From NCBI GenBank assembly GCA_039028935.1, contig JBCCHD010000028.1:1-47634 (forward strand): a stretch of 47,634 nucleotides of DNA, written 5' to 3'. This document shows, piece by piece, positions 40,627-47,634 of this stretch. This stretch comes from Pseudomonadota bacterium. GTDB taxonomy: Bacteria; Pseudomonadota; Gammaproteobacteria; Steroidobacterales; SZUA-146. Below the pieces are notes generated by a model. That model was not told where the DNA came from. It saw nothing but the letters and a program-made list of their open reading frames with translations, and made no database searches. The position numbers were made by a program, and so were the translations under genes. The first letter of the stretch is position 1, and every line of letters begins with the position of its first letter.

Positions 40627-42024
40627 ATGACGTCAAGCCGATTGCGTAGCCCGTGGATGTTTCTTGCGCTCATCCTTACGCTCTGTGGCTGTGCGGGGTC
40701 GCCCAATCGCCCCGATCTTGCCCGACTCTACGCGCATCAAGCCGACGATTCGGCCATCGTACCCGTAGTGCTGATTCACGGCATGCTCGGCGCCCGCCTG
40801 TATAACCATGACACGCAAAATGAAATCTGGCCAGGCTCGCTGCGCCGCTTACTCTTTGACGATTATCGGGCGTTAGAGCTCGACATCAGCCAGCGCGATG
40901 CGGTGTTGGTGCCGTCATCCTTAACCCCTTCCGGCATTACCGATGGGGCGGGCGGCCGCGATTTTTATGGCCGCATCATCAAAGTGTTAAGCGGTGCGGG
41001 CGGTTATGACATAACTGAAATCGGCACTCCAGCGAACGGCAATCGTCGCCGCTTGTATGTGTTCGACTACGATTGGCGTCAAGATAATGTGTACAACGTA
41101 CGACGATTGCACGCATTCATCGAAGCGATTCGCCGCGATCACAACGCCGAAGATCTGAAAGTGGATGTAGTCGCGCACAGTATGGGCGGACTCATCACGC
41201 GTTACTATGCGCGATATGGCACTCAAGATGTGTTGGATGACAACGCGTTTCCGGTCAATCTGGAAGGCGCAAGTCGATTGCGTCGCGTGGTGTTGTTAGG
41301 CACGCCAAACTTTGGCTCGGTGCTGGCGGCGGATATTCTCGACAAGGGAATGCGTGTCGGTTTTGGTACGATCGCGCCCGAAGTTGTCGCCACCTTTCCA
41401 AGTGCCTATCAAGTGTTGCCACACGCTTTGCACGCGTGGTTGCTCGATATGCAAGGCGAAGCGCTGTCGCACGATATTTTCGATGTTGAATTTTGGCGCG
41501 ATCACCAGCTGTCGATTTTCCACCCAAAAGTGCGCCAACGCATTGTCGAGGCAGCGGCCTCACCGGCGCAAGGGCGTGCTCGTTTTGAGGCGTTTGAAGC
41601 ATTTTTCGATCGCAGTTTGGAACGTGCTCGGCGCTTCACGTGGTCGTTGACCGTCACCCTTGATCAAGTGCCGATTCGTTACGGGGTGTTTGGTGGTGAT
41701 TGCGCGCTGACGCCCACCCGTATGGTGTTGGAGCCAGTCGACGAGCATCACCACTTACGCCTGGAGCCCAAAGACATTAAACACAAACAACCCGGCATCG
41801 ACTATGAGCGGCGCATGCTCGAGCCGGGCGACGGTACGGTGAGTAAAGCCTCACTGTTGGCTAGGCAGAGTAGCGATCCGACCATTGCGCGGCATCGTTA
41901 CAGCTTCTTTCCGCTGGGTTACGCGTTCTTTCTTTGCGAAGACCATCAAACCCTCACAGGCAACATCAGTTTTCAAGATAATTTGCTCAATGCGCTGTTG
42001 TCTGCCGACCACAATCAATATTGA
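40627..42024 (+). CDS. LCAT-like alpha/beta-hydrolase lipoprotein
   Basis: The 465-residue product begins with a lipoprotein signal ending LCGC (Cys22). It then shows an alpha/beta-hydrolase fold: oxyanion region VVLIHGMLGARL, nucleophile Ser in VAHSMGGLITRYYARYG, and PNFGSVLA. The late DGTVSK segment is like the acid-residue region of the lecithin:cholesterol acyltransferase family, and a His follows in ARHRYS. It is probably a phospholipase or acyltransferase acting at the cell envelope; the substrate is not evident. The frame opens with a GTG at 40618, but AGG lies about eight bases before the ATG at 40627, which is preferred. It is co-transcribed with ggt. Confidence 0.82.
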   Translation: MTSSRLRSPWMFLALILTLCGCAGSPNRPDLARLYAHQADDSAIVPVVLIHGMLGARLYNHDTQNEIWPGSLRRLLFDDYRALELDISQRDAVLVPSSLTPSGITDGAGGRDFYGRIIKVLSGAGGYDITEIGTPANGNRRRLYVFDYDWRQDNVYNVRRLHAFIEAIRRDHNAEDLKVDVVAHSMGGLITRYYARYGTQDVLDDNAFPVNLEGASRLRRVVLLGTPNFGSVLAADILDKGMRVGFGTIAPEVVATFPSAYQVLPHALHAWLLDMQGEALSHDIFDVEFWRDHQLSIFHPKVRQRIVEAAASPAQGRARFEAFEAFFDRSLERARRFTWSLTVTLDQVPIRYGVFGGDCALTPTRMVLEPVDEHHHLRLEPKDIKHKQPGIDYERRMLEPGDGTVSKASLLARQSSDPTIARHRYSFFPLGYAFFLCEDHQTLTGNISFQDNLLNALLSADHNQY

Positions 42025-42099
42025 ACTGCCGGTGCGAACGACGCTCTAAATGAGTGGTATGAACGGTTTCGATACAGGCATGATGCTATTTGACTGAGA

Positions 42100-42118
42100 T
42101 TTCGGGTAATCCCCGAAA
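42100..42118. repeat. small hairpin after the LCAT-like gene
   Basis: TTTCGGG and CCCGAAA pair perfectly around TAATC. No T-run follows on the plus strand, so it is a weak candidate as terminator. A perfect -35 hexamer TTGACA at 42168-42173 follows, but no good -10 stands 16-18 bases after it; the protease gene promoter may be here. Confidence 0.4.
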
Positions 42119-42226
42119 AAACAGGATTTTGTATCGCGTGTTTTGTGATTGGTTCCTTTGTGAAGTCTTGACAAAACGCTTATGGTCTGTGGAATTAACG
42201 TGACATAAAAACGGATGGATTGGTTT

Positions 42227-44941
42227 ATGCGAACACTCGCCATTAGGCTGTTTCTCTTTTCCGCGCTGGCGCTCGCGCTCATGTCGCCGGCATCCGCGGT
42301 GGAGCGCGTTGCCTCGGAGGCTCGCTATGTCGAGGAGCCGCTCAGTTTTCGCCAAGCGCTCGATTTTCGCTCGGAGTCCCCGCTGTCGCTGACACGGCTT
42401 GATCAACAGAAGCTTGTTGCGGAGGATGCGCAGCGTGCTCAAGCCGGGCAGCCGGTGCGTGTTGCTGTGAAACGAAACGTTCCGGTTCTTGACCGATCTC
42501 AAGGCCGATGGACACAGGTAGACGAGACGTCGATCTGGCGACTGGAAGTGAATGCGGGGGACGCTCAGTGGCTGAGCTTTGCCTTTGAGAACGTGTTTTT
42601 GCCCCCGGGTGCAGCGCTCTTTGTCTACAGCGATGATCATCGTCAACTGCTTGGTCCGTACACCGAAGCCGACAACAAGTCGCACAAGAAACTTTGGACC
42701 GCCATGATCGAAGGGCAATCGGCGGTGATTGAAATTAACGTGCCCACTCGTATGAAACCCTTTTTGACGTTTGATCTTAAGAGTGTCAATCATGGTTACC
42801 GCGATTTGAAATCGCTGAGTACACCCAAAGCGGGCGCGTGCAACATTGATGTTGTGTGTCCGCAAGGGGATGATTGGCGCGATCAGATTCGATCGGTTGC
42901 GCGCTACATCTTCGATAGCCAAGGCGGCACGTTTACCTGCACGGGCAATATGGTCAACAACGCAACTGGCGATCGCAAGCCGTATTTTTTAACGGCCAGC
43001 CACTGTGTGTCGACAGCAGCCGAAGTGCAGTCCATGGTGCTGTTTTGGAATTTCGAAAAATCAATGTGCGGCGGACCCAACGACGGTTCTCAAGCGCAGA
43101 GTCAGAGCGGCGCGACACTGTTGGCCACGATCGGTAGTTTGGATGGTCCAGAGCCACGGTTTGATATGACACTGGTCGAACTGGATACGACGCCGCCGGA
43201 TTCGTTCAATGTTCGTTGGACCGGTTGGGACACCACGGACACCACGCCGAGTTCAGGCGTGAGTATTCACCATCCCGACGGTACAGAAAAACGCATTAGC
43301 GTTGACTCAGGTCCAATCATTAACACCAATTTTGGTTCCACCGCGCCCAATCCCAATAGCGTGCATATTATGATCGCGGCTTGGGACGAGGGCACAACAG
43401 AGGGTGGCTCATCCGGCTCTGGTTTTTGGAACCAAGACCAGCGTCTGGTTGGGGTGCTGTCTGGTGGTGGTGCGTCGTGTGACACGCCGGACGCACCCGA
43501 TTTTTATGCCCATCTCGCGTCACATTACGATGTGGGCACAACGTCAGCGACGCGGCTGAAAGCGTGGCTCGATCCGGATGATACGGGCATCACGCTAGTA
43601 GATGGTGTCGACGCATGTGACCCACCGACGGTCTCGTTCTCCATTAATCCCAATCCGGCGCAGGCCAATGAACTTGTCACCTTCACATCCACCGTGTCGG
43701 GCACGGGACCGTTCACCTATGCCTGGGATTTCGATGGGGACGATGTGGTGGACAGCACACTGCCTTCGCCAACACACACCTATACCAGCGCCTACGTGGG
43801 CAATGTGACCCTCGAGGTGACGGCAACCCAAACCTGCACCGCGAGCAGCTCGCGCAGCATTATTGCGTTTCCACCAGGCGGCAATAGCCCACCAGAAGCC
43901 GTCGCCACCATCACATCGGCCACGGCCGATGAACGAACGACGGTGCAACTTGACGCATCCGGCAGTAGCGATCCGAACGGCGATGCACTGACTTATTCCT
44001 GGCGGCAGTCTGCGGGGCCGAATGCGACCATCGCAAACAGCTCGGCGGCGGTCACAAACGTCACGCTGCCCGACATTACGGGAGATACCTCGGCGACATT
44101 TGAAGTGACGGTCACCGACGTGTTTGGTGCGTCGGACATCGCGACGGTCACGGTCAGTATTGTGAATGTGAATCGCGCGCCAACGGCTACCGTCTCGCAG
44201 GTGGTGCTGTCAGCCAACGAGGGCGCGTCGGTCATGCTCAACGCGGTTGCCAGCAGTGATCCCGATGGCGACGCCGTAACGTTTGCCTGGAGCCAGACCG
44301 CCGGCCTGGCCGTAACGCTCAACAATCCGACGTCAGCCACCGCCTCGTTCACGGCGCCTGAGGTCTCGGCGGCCACCAGTCTGACTTTCAGCGTGACCGT
44401 TACCGATCCGGGTGGGCTGTCCGATTCGGCCAGTATGAGCGTGACGGTTAACGATACAACACCACCACCCAGTAGTGGCGGCGGCGGTGGCGGCGGTGGC
44501 GCCGCGGGAATGTTTGGGTTGTTGCTCGTGTTGTTTGCTGCCGTGCGTCGCCACAGGCGATGGTCACCGCTTGTGGCCGGTGTCGCGCTCGTTTCACTCG
44601 GCGCCTGCAGTACACCGGACACGAACTACGACGAAGTGCCTACCGGGGTGTCGGTGCAGTCTGCCGACGCTGGCGACGTCCTGACGCTGACCCTGCGAGA
44701 CGGTCGCAAGCAGACCGCGCGAATCACGGACGCACAGACCGTGCGCGCGATAGCGACCGCGTTTAATGAACGAGAGCGCCGCTACGAAAAAATTAAACCA
44801 CTGTTTGAATACGAACTCGAAATGGACATGGATGGCCAAACGCAAACCTGGCTAGTCAGTCCCAAAGGCTATGTTCAGCAAGCCGGATCCTATGAGTTAT
44901 ACCGAGTCGACATGGCGACATTGGCCCCGCACATGCGCTAA
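42227..44941 (+). CDS. secreted lysyl-endopeptidase-like protease with PKD domains, GlyGly-CTERM-like segment and C-terminal lipoprotein-like extension
   Basis: From the ATG at 42227 (GGAT seven bases upstream; an ATG at 42215 is possible) the product has 904 residues. A signal peptide ends SPASA; a propeptide follows. The protease domain has His259 in TASHC, Asp313 in RFDMTLVEL and Ser396 in GGSSGSGFW, like the Achromobacter lysyl endopeptidase family. Then come a PKD domain (PFTYAWDFDGDDVVDS) and two cadherin/PKD-like repeats (DASGSSDPNGDALTYSW, VASSDPDGDAVTFAW). Eight Gly (751-758), a hydrophobic helix and RRHRR form a GlyGly-CTERM-like signal, normally the end of such proteins. Here the frame continues through LVSLGACSTP, a lipobox with Cys794, into a domain of about 110 residues I do not recognise. 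Confidence 0.88.
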   Translation: MRTLAIRLFLFSALALALMSPASAVERVASEARYVEEPLSFRQALDFRSESPLSLTRLDQQKLVAEDAQRAQAGQPVRVAVKRNVPVLDRSQGRWTQVDETSIWRLEVNAGDAQWLSFAFENVFLPPGAALFVYSDDHRQLLGPYTEADNKSHKKLWTAMIEGQSAVIEINVPTRMKPFLTFDLKSVNHGYRDLKSLSTPKAGACNIDVVCPQGDDWRDQIRSVARYIFDSQGGTFTCTGNMVNNATGDRKPYFLTASHCVSTAAEVQSMVLFWNFEKSMCGGPNDGSQAQSQSGATLLATIGSLDGPEPRFDMTLVELDTTPPDSFNVRWTGWDTTDTTPSSGVSIHHPDGTEKRISVDSGPIINTNFGSTAPNPNSVHIMIAAWDEGTTEGGSSGSGFWNQDQRLVGVLSGGGASCDTPDAPDFYAHLASHYDVGTTSATRLKAWLDPDDTGITLVDGVDACDPPTVSFSINPNPAQANELVTFTSTVSGTGPFTYAWDFDGDDVVDSTLPSPTHTYTSAYVGNVTLEVTATQTCTASSSRSIIAFPPGGNSPPEAVATITSATADERTTVQLDASGSSDPNGDALTYSWRQSAGPNATIANSSAAVTNVTLPDITGDTSATFEVTVTDVFGASDIATVTVSIVNVNRAPTATVSQVVLSANEGASVMLNAVASSDPDGDAVTFAWSQTAGLAVTLNNPTSATASFTAPEVSAATSLTFSVTVTDPGGLSDSASMSVTVNDTTPPPSSGGGGGGGGAAGMFGLLLVLFAAVRRHRRWSPLVAGVALVSLGACSTPDTNYDEVPTGVSVQSADAGDVLTLTLRDGRKQTARITDAQTVRAIATAFNERERRYEKIKPLFEYELEMDMDGQTQTWLVSPKGYVQQAGSYELYRVDMATLAPHMR

Positions 44942-45034
44942 GGGCATCGCGCTCACGAGGCGCGGGAACCTGCTCCCCTGTGTCGATGTCTTAACTAACG
45001 TCATCAAGACACGACACACTATTTGGGGGGAAAT

Positions 45035-45991
45035 ATGAATCGACTCGCACACAGTGCCGCCTTGCTGCTGTGTTGTTCGCTCGTCGCCTGCGCGACCGCG
45101 AACAACGCACCGACGGCTAGCAACGAGATCGCCCAAGTTGGCGATCAACTCGCCGACCAGGCGCAAGCCGCCTATACGGCCGAAGATTGGCCCACCACCG
45201 CGCGGCTGTATACGCAGCTCACGCAATCCGACCCCACCAACGTGCGCTATTGGTATCGATTGGCCGTGGCGCAACGTTACATAGGCCAACTCACTGACGC
45301 GCTCGACTCACTTCAACAGGGCGTGAATCATGGCCTGCCCGTTTCCTACGCCGATTACGAACGCGCCAAAGTCGCGGCAACCCAAGGGCAGGCCGACAAC
45401 GCGATCCGCTTATTGCGCTCGGCGGCGGCAGCGGGTTTGTCGGGTCAACAGCGTGTGCTCGACAACGAGCAGCTTGCCGCTTTGGTCGGTACGGCCGGAT
45501 TTGATGATGTCCTAGACCAACTCGAGGCGAATGCCAATCCGTGTCGCGCTGGCGAGTTTCGGCATTTCGATTTTTGGCTTGGCACCTGGGATGTGGCCGA
45601 CGCAAACGGCACTCCAATGGGTCGTAACACAATTTCATCGAAAGAAAACGGCTGCCTTATTCTTGAAGAGTGGCAAAGTGCGTCCGGCGGCACCGGCATG
45701 AGCATGAACTACTACGACGTTGTGTCGAGCGAATGGACGCAGGTGTGGGTGAGTCCGGGTCTTCAGTTGCGGATCACCGGTGGTCTTATTGAGGGTTCGA
45801 TGGTGCTCGAGGGTGTGGCACACACGTTGCAGCAAGGTCTCACTCGCCCGTTTCGTGGCACGTGGACGAAGCTCGAGGATGGACGTGTGCGCCAGTTTTT
45901 TGAACAGCAGGATGCCGCCGGCAACTGGACGCCTTGGTTCGAGGGGTTCTATACAAAACGCGCAACGGCCACCGAAAAAAATGACGGATAG
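45035..45991 (+). CDS. lipoprotein with TPR-like region and DUF1579-like domain
   Basis: The ATG at 45035 follows a strong GGGGGG site; a TTG at 45023 also opens the frame but is ignored. The 318-residue product has a lipobox ending LVAC (Cys19). Residues of about 40-160 form helical TPR-like pairs (AYTAEDWPTTARLYTQLTQ, YWYRLAVAQRYIGQLTDAL). The last 145 residues begin FRHFDFWLGTWDV, a hallmark of DUF1579-type beta domains seen in many secreted or periplasmic proteins of unknown role. No catalytic residues are evident. It follows the protease gene by 93 bases, possibly with its own promoter. Confidence 0.8.
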   Translation: MNRLAHSAALLLCCSLVACATANNAPTASNEIAQVGDQLADQAQAAYTAEDWPTTARLYTQLTQSDPTNVRYWYRLAVAQRYIGQLTDALDSLQQGVNHGLPVSYADYERAKVAATQGQADNAIRLLRSAAAAGLSGQQRVLDNEQLAALVGTAGFDDVLDQLEANANPCRAGEFRHFDFWLGTWDVADANGTPMGRNTISSKENGCLILEEWQSASGGTGMSMNYYDVVSSEWTQVWVSPGLQLRITGGLIEGSMVLEGVAHTLQQGLTRPFRGTWTKLEDGRVRQFFEQQDAAGNWTPWFEGFYTKRATATEKNDG

Positions 45992-46217
45992 ACGCGTCGG
46001 CGACGCGTGGTGATCACGCAACGCACCATTACCGCAAATGCCTTTAATTAGGCACTGGCTGCGCGAGCGGGGCTCCGTTTAGTCCGTTCTACTCGCTGTT
46101 CGGCGTATCGCCGGTTTCGGCGTCACCCTCGCTTTGTGATTATACTGTCGTGGAAAGAAAGGATGCGGGCCAATTGCCAACGTATCCGATTACGACATTC
46201 TCATTTGGGAGGGAAGC

Positions 46218-47021
46218 ATGCAAAGACGCACAACAATAGGATTTTGTTTGGCTATGTTGCTGACACTGTCAGCGCAGGCCGCCGAACTCAGCTATTCAGG
46301 TGAAGTGACCGATGTAACGGGCGCGTTCGTCGCGTTAACGCCGGTCGGAACGGAAGTGGGTGGACCGATTGAAGTCGATGATGCCGCGTTGGCAGCCGGC
46401 AGCATCGGCATTGCTGATATCACGAGCATCAACGTCAACGTGGGCGGCTTTTGTTTTGCCACGGGTGGTGGCGATTGCGGTGGAGTGGGCGCACCTGTGC
46501 CGATCACGAGTATCGACAGCGCGGCGATTACTGGTACCTCCGGTATACTCGGTGGTTCCTTTTCGGTGACGGCGTTTTCACCGACGTTTATGGTGTCGAT
46601 TCCGATCGAATTTGATCTGGACAACGGCAGTTTTTCCGCGGATGGCGATGCGCTCGGAACGGTCGCCGGCATTGGTATGCTCGAAGCGGCTGCGCCTCCG
46701 GCTGATACGGACGCCGATGGTGTGGGTGACTTAACCGACAACTGCACGTTAGTGCCGAACCCCGACCAAATCGACACCAACGGTGATGGTATTGGCAATC
46801 GCTGTGACGCCGATGTCAACAATGACTGCATTATCAATTTCATCGACATTTCGATGTTTACGCCACGTTTTAATACAGCGACTGGTGATCCAGGTTATGA
46901 TCCGGATTACGATATTGACAGCAGCGGCTCGCTGAACTTTGTCGATTATATTGCCTACACCAGCAACTTTCAGATGACGCCTGGGCCAAGCGCCACGCCG
47001 TGTGGTGTGCCGTCTCAGTAG
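46218..47021 (+). CDS. secreted protein with TSP3/dockerin-like tail, N-terminal domain unknown
   Basis: The ATG at 46218 follows GGGAGGGAAG. The 267-residue product has a signal peptide ending SAQA. An N-terminal domain of about 140 residues is rich in Gly, Val, Thr and Ser with a single cysteine pair (GGFCFATGGGDC), and reads like a beta-sandwich; I do not recognise it. From about residue 163 the TSP3 repeats (DTDADGVGDLTDNC, DTNGDGIGNRCDAD) and two dockerin-like motifs (NNDCIINFIDI, SSGSLNFVDY) follow, ending PGPSATPCGVPSQ. The tail is shared with the proteins at 17352 and 19096, though its last part differs. A weak TATACT at 46141-46146 could be a -10. A strong terminator follows. Confidence 0.82.
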   Translation: MQRRTTIGFCLAMLLTLSAQAAELSYSGEVTDVTGAFVALTPVGTEVGGPIEVDDAALAAGSIGIADITSINVNVGGFCFATGGGDCGGVGAPVPITSIDSAAITGTSGILGGSFSVTAFSPTFMVSIPIEFDLDNGSFSADGDALGTVAGIGMLEAAAPPADTDADGVGDLTDNCTLVPNPDQIDTNGDGIGNRCDADVNNDCIINFIDISMFTPRFNTATGDPGYDPDYDIDSSGSLNFVDYIAYTSNFQMTPGPSATPCGVPSQ

Positions 47022-47040
47022 TAAGGCGCTACAACGAAAA

Positions 47041-47070
47041 AGCCCCGCTCGCGAGCGGGGCTTTTTTTTT
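47041..47070 (+). terminator. intrinsic terminator
   Basis: AGCCCCGCTCG and CGAGCGGGGCT form a perfect 22-base palindrome (47041-47062), an 8-11 pair stem, followed by an uninterrupted T-run to 47070. It lies 19 bases after the stop of the TSP3 protein and could work for the truncated DoxX gene from the other side too, since an A-run precedes it. Confidence 0.95.
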
Positions 47071-47120
47071 GCTTCTCATCAACCCGTAGGGGTGATGTGC
47101 TGGACGTGAATAGCAACGCC

Positions 47121-47354
47121 TCAGTCAAAGTACTTTTTGAGCAGGTGATCGAGACTCAGTTTACCCGCGCCGCCGAAGAGCAACGGCAAGAACATAATCA
47201 GATAAAGCAGCGGCAGCTTGTAGTTGCCTGAGCCATTCTTATTGCTAATCGCATAGCCTTCCCAGAATTCGGACAGCGAGGAATAGCTCTCGGGCCAATG
47301 CACGGCCATAGCCGCGACGATGGTCAGAATAATAAGCGTGGCGCTTGCTGGAAA
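47121..47354 (-). pseudogene. DoxX-family membrane protein, 5' part missing
   Basis: The frame keeps two membrane segments, ATLIILTIVAAMAVHW and PLLYLIMFLPLLFGG, and ends GAGKLSLDHLLKKYFD, the usual C-terminus of DoxX proteins. The first ATG in frame is at 47309, inside what should be a membrane helix; the homologous frame continues upstream to about 47354 and meets a stop at 47363-47361. The first half of a normal 130-150 residue DoxX, with the start, is absent. Beyond that the base composition changes. The simplest reading is a gene cut by insertion or rearrangement; an assembly junction is the alternative. Confidence 0.65.
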
Positions 47355-47634
47355 GGAATTTCACATTTTCAACTATCGTGAAGCTATGATACGCCACCTT
47401 CCTCTCGCTCCGCTCGCTCACGGTGGCAATAAGAATCGTTCACGAAATAGAATCTCTAAATAACGCGATCATGTCCGAAACTTTCTGTTATCACAATCAC
47501 GGAAATTTTTCAAATCACGCCATCACGCTATTACTTTTCTTATATCCAGCCATGGCGCAAGTAAAAGGGAGGCTCCTAAATGCCGCCACGTCAAATCAGC
47601 GAGTAGCGGAAAAAAGGGGAGCGGTGTAAAAAAG
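47355..47634. other. AT-richer terminal segment of different character, possible mobile-element or assembly junction
   Basis: This 280-base stretch is AT-richer than nearly all the rest, and has a stem GCCACC/GGTGGC (47393-47398 with 47422-47427) around a pyrimidine-rich loop. The AT-rich part is 47431-47570. Near 47565 a GGGAGG site precedes a short ATG frame of eight codons. A 68-residue frame at 47423-47629 has no recognisable similarity. I cannot name an element; terminal repeats, if any, would lie outside the window. Confidence 0.35.

Noticed and set aside
42100-42118. terminator of the ggt/LCAT-like operon
   Set aside because: The hairpin is perfect but no T-run follows it on the plus strand.
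42086-42922. 278-codon minus-strand frame across the protease start
   Set aside because: Antisense to the signal peptide and propeptide of a clear protease; low complexity and no recognisable domain.

Overview
The window is chromosomal DNA from a moderately GC-rich gammaproteobacterium. The type IV pilus minor-pilin cluster, the 887-residue homodimeric-type AceE in an aceE-aceF-lpdA operon, FadE, RNase T next to PyrC, and the monothiol glutaredoxin GrxD all point that way. Large secreted proteins with thrombospondin-3/dockerin-like tails and a GlyGly-CTERM-like protease suggest a free-living, probably marine, surface-degrading lineage. An order such as Woeseiales is possible but cannot be shown from sequence alone.

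Positions 1-10,751 (minus strand) hold type IV pilus genes. A full minor-pilin cluster reads fimT-fimT-pilV-pilW-pilX-(small CxxC protein)-pilY1-pilE-pilE. Downstream, behind its own candidate promoter, a second diverged pilV-pilW-pilX set runs off the left edge. Together they encode the pilus-priming complex, the PilY1 tip adhesin and pilin-like subunits.

Positions 10,932-17,018 hold a ThiO-like glycine oxidase, a Fur-family regulator without the usual CXXC pairs, tRNA-Thr(CGU), and isoleucine/valine biosynthesis. The latter is split: ilvN and ilvA on the minus strand, ilvB divergent on the plus strand.

Positions 17,352-24,588 hold two convergent secreted proteins, a diheme cytochrome and a trypsin-like protease, which end in the same TSP3/dockerin module around a shared terminator. 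A GAF-PAS-PAS-GGDEF-EAL c-di-GMP enzyme follows, with a long AT-rich inverted repeat upstream.

Positions 24,595-32,703 are housekeeping: fadE, nadC, a DUF1289 protein, a BON lipoprotein, grxD, rnt-pyrC (translationally coupled) and an M17 aminopeptidase. Positions 32,839-42,024 carry aceE-aceF-lpdA, then two lipoprotein enzymes (gamma-glutamyltransferase and an LCAT-like hydrolase).

Positions 42,227-47,021 encode a PKD-containing lysyl-endopeptidase-like protease whose GlyGly-CTERM-like tail runs in frame into a lipobox and a further 110-residue domain, then a TPR lipoprotein and a third TSP3/dockerin protein. At the right edge a DoxX gene lacks its 5' part and abuts AT-richer DNA, which suggests a breakpoint or insertion.

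The observations most worth checking are the protease/lipoprotein fusion, the TSP3/dockerin tail with a PGPS terminus shared by three different secreted proteins, and the duplicated minor-pilin operon.
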